Below, in pieces: positions 14,012 through 15,701 of a stretch of 15,701 bases of DNA. The notes under the pieces were generated by a model, which ran no database searches, had not been told where the DNA came from, and worked only from the letters and a program-made list of their open reading frames with translations. Location: contig JAJFGK010000082.1 in NCBI GenBank assembly GCA_021776195.1, positions 1 to 15,701 on the forward strand, read 5' to 3'. The translations under genes were made by a program, and so were the position numbers. The stretch comes from Kiloniellaceae bacterium. Lineage in GTDB: Bacteria; Pseudomonadota; Alphaproteobacteria; Kiloniellales; Kiloniellaceae. Positions within the stretch are counted from its first letter, which is position 1, and the number at the start of each line of letters is the position of its first letter.

Positions 14012-14887
14012 ATGAGAAGAATCGAGTGGGTCTATGCCTGGCTGCTTCTGAGCCCGGCCCTGCTGTTCCTCTTCGCCTTCACCCACTACCCCGCCGTCAT
14101 CACCATCTGGCACAGCTTCTTCACCACCCCCCGGGGCAAGCGCGAGGCCAAGTTTCTCGGCCTGGACAACTACCGGGCGCTGCTGGACGACGCGGTCTTC
14201 TGGAAGGTGCTGGAGAATAACTTCTGGTTCGCCCTCGGCACGATCCCGGTCTCCATCGGCCTGGCGCTGGTCATGGCGATCTGGGTGAACGGGCAGATCA
14301 GGGGGCGCGGCCTGGCGCGCATGTCCTTTTTCGCCCCGACGGTTCTGCCGCTCATCGCGGTCGCCAACATCTGGCTGTTCTTCTACACCCCCGGTTTCGG
14401 CCTGATCGATCAACTGCGCCGGTGGCTGTTCCAACTGCCGCAGTACAACTGGCTGGGCAATCCCGACACCGCCCTGGGGGCACTGATTGTCGTCGCGATC
14501 TGGAAGGAGGCCGGCTTCTTCATGATCTTTTATCTGGCCGCGCTGCAGTCGATCCCGCCGGTCCTGCGCGAGGCCGCGGCGATCGAGGGGGCCGGGCGCT
14601 GGTACTTCTTCCGCCGCGTGGTCTTTCCGCTGCTGATGCCGACGACCCTCTTTGTCTCGGTCAACGCGGTGATCAACTCCTTCCGCCTGGTCGACCATAT
14701 CTTCGTCATGACCGAGGGCGGCCCGGACAACGCCAGTTCCCTGCTGCTGTTCTACATCTACGAGACCGCCTTTCTCTATTGGGAGACCGGCTATGCGGCG
14801 ACCCTGACCGTGGTCCTGCTGGTGATGCTTTCGATCCTGGCAATCGGCCAGTTCTTCCTTTTCGACCGGCGGGTGCACTACCGATGA
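14012..14887 (+). CDS. ugpA: ABC importer permease, UgpA/MalF-type
   Basis: A 291-residue inner-membrane subunit with about six transmembrane segments; the first is WLLLSPALLFLFAFTHYPAV (10-29). The coupling-helix EAA motif that docks onto the ATPase is at 187-206 (EAAAIEGAGRWYFFRRVVFP), with the canonical glycine. FLGLDNYRALLDD (48-60) and FRLVDHIFVMTEGGPDNASS are typical of the UgpA/sugar permease group. The start ATG 14012 follows AAGGGAAG. Its stop overlaps the next permease start in ATGA, so the two subunits are made in step. It forms a heterodimer with the following gene product. Confidence 0.9.
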   Translation: MRRIEWVYAWLLLSPALLFLFAFTHYPAVITIWHSFFTTPRGKREAKFLGLDNYRALLDDAVFWKVLENNFWFALGTIPVSIGLALVMAIWVNGQIRGRGLARMSFFAPTVLPLIAVANIWLFFYTPGFGLIDQLRRWLFQLPQYNWLGNPDTALGALIVVAIWKEAGFFMIFYLAALQSIPPVLREAAAIEGAGRWYFFRRVVFPLLMPTTLFVSVNAVINSFRLVDHIFVMTEGGPDNASSLLLFYIYETAFLYWETGYAATLTVVLLVMLSILAIGQFFLFDRRVHYR

Positions 14888-15701
14888 CCGGACCGGGACC
14901 AAAGGCCTTGCCGGGGCGTCAGGCGTTCGACCTGGACCGGTTCCTCAACACGCTGGGCGCCTGGTCGCTGGCCTTCCTCTGGTTCCTGCCGCTGGCCTAT
15001 GCGATCTGGACCGCAATCCACCCGGCGGCCTACGAGGCGCGCTTCGTGTTGACCGCGCCGCTGACCCTGGACAACTTCGTCACGGCCTGGAACGCGGCCC
15101 CCTTCGGGCGCTACTTCGTCAACACCGTGGCCCTGGTGACCATGATCCTGATCGGCCAGTTCGTGCTCTGCACCCTGGCCGCCTATGCCTTCGCGCGCTT
15201 TCGCTTTCCCGGGCGCAACATCCTCTTCACCCTGGTGCTGCTCCAGCTCCTGGTCATGCCCGATATTCTCATCGTCGAGAACTACAAGACCATGCGGGCG
15301 CTCGATCTGGTGGATACCATCGTCGCCATCGGACTTCCCTACATCGCCTCGGGCTTTGGCATCTTCCTGCTGCGCCAGACCTTCATGACCATCCCCAAGG
15401 AACTGGACGAGGCAGCCCGGCTGGAGGGTTCGTCCTTCCTGGGCGTGCTCTGGCGGGTCTACATCCCGCTCGCCAAGCCGACCTATCTGGCCTACGGGCT
15501 GGTCTCGGTCAGCTACCACTGGAACAACTTCCTCTGGCCGCTGATCATCACCAACTCGGTCGAGACCCGGCCCGTCACGGTCGGCCTCAACATCTTCTCG
15601 GCCGCCGATTCCGGCATCGAATGGTCGGTCATCAACGCCGCCACCCTGATCACCTCGGGGCCGCTGCTGCTGGCCTTCCTGCTGTTTCAGCGCCAGTTCG
15701 T
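14884..15701 (+). CDS. ugpE: ABC importer permease, UgpE/MalG-type, cut by the window end
   Basis: The frame is open from ATG 14884 to the right edge, giving at least 272 residues with no stop, so only a short C-terminal part is missing. The first transmembrane segment is about 25-45 (AWSLAFLWFLPLAYAIW), followed by FVNTVALVTMILIGQFVLCT (78-97). The EAA motif DEAARLEGSSFLGVLWRVYI lies at 175-194, with the usual IP following. WNNFLWPLIITNS is a typical MalG-group helix. The ATG overlaps the UgpA-like stop by 4 bases (ATGA), indicating translational coupling. It completes a UgpABCE-type set together with the three preceding genes. Confidence 0.9.
   Translation, partial: MTGPGPKALPGRQAFDLDRFLNTLGAWSLAFLWFLPLAYAIWTAIHPAAYEARFVLTAPLTLDNFVTAWNAAPFGRYFVNTVALVTMILIGQFVLCTLAAYAFARFRFPGRNILFTLVLLQLLVMPDILIVENYKTMRALDLVDTIVAIGLPYIASGFGIFLLRQTFMTIPKELDEAARLEGSSFLGVLWRVYIPLAKPTYLAYGLVSVSYHWNNFLWPLIITNSVETRPVTVGLNIFSAADSGIEWSVINAATLITSGPLLLAFLLFQRQF

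Noticed and set aside
12578..14902. Very long minus-strand open frame of 774 codons
   Set aside because: It is antisense to the binding-protein and UgpA-like genes, whose protein motifs are unmistakable. Its translation is Gly/Asp/Arg/Gln-rich without domains, and GC-rich third positions explain the lack of stops.

Overview
The window is about 15.7 kb of GC-rich, densely coding DNA. It has tight same-strand gene clusters, GTG and TTG starts beside ATG, and ATGA-type overlaps. Gene content (M81/MlrC metallopeptidase, a Ugp-type ABC importer behind a GlpR-like DeoR regulator, an EamA permease, and an enolase-superfamily imino-acid/betaine enzyme) suggests a free-living heterotrophic proteobacterium, most likely an alphaproteobacterium. 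That assignment is inference from gene content and composition; there is no rRNA or other phylogenetic marker here. I see no tRNA, rRNA, CRISPR array, phage gene or transposase.

Layout. (1) 185-2802, minus strand: a three-gene operon of luciferase-like flavin monooxygenase, RidA-family imine deaminase and a mandelate racemase/muconate lactonizing enzyme resembling cis-3-hydroxyproline dehydratases and hydroxyproline-betaine epimerases. It looks like a small catabolic unit for an imino acid or related compound. (2) 2978-3157, plus strand: a 59-residue predicted exported peptide with a very good ribosome binding site. (3) 3223-4742, minus strand: a GNAT acetyltransferase followed by a proline-iminopeptidase-like hydrolase. 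(4) 5018-5818, plus strand: an exported delta-class carbonic anhydrase-like protein ending in a perfect hairpin. (5) 5960-6982, plus strand: an EamA/DMT permease. A structured, probably repeated non-coding element follows (about 6983-7147). (6) 7255-8784, plus strand: an M81 (MlrC) family metallopeptidase, facing an oppositely oriented ThDP-dependent enzyme of the acetolactate-synthase fold (8788-10476, minus) with only 3 bases between the two stop codons. (7) 10679 to the right edge, plus strand: a DeoR/GlpR-like repressor, an ABC ATPase, a solute-binding protein and two permeases, the last cut by the window end.

The most instructive region is the divergent intergenic stretch 10477-10678. 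It carries two near-identical palindromes (10594-10605 and 10614-10629) centred 22 bp apart, the first inside the spacer of a good sigma-70-like promoter. The simplest reading is a DeoR-type repressor controlling itself, the downstream importer and probably the divergent ThDP enzyme. The window therefore contains a plausible self-contained uptake-plus-carbon-carbon-bond-chemistry regulon. Its substrate cannot be named: the regulator and binding protein resemble the glycerol-3-phosphate system, but no glycerol-phosphate catabolic gene is present and one ligand-contact position of UgpB appears changed.
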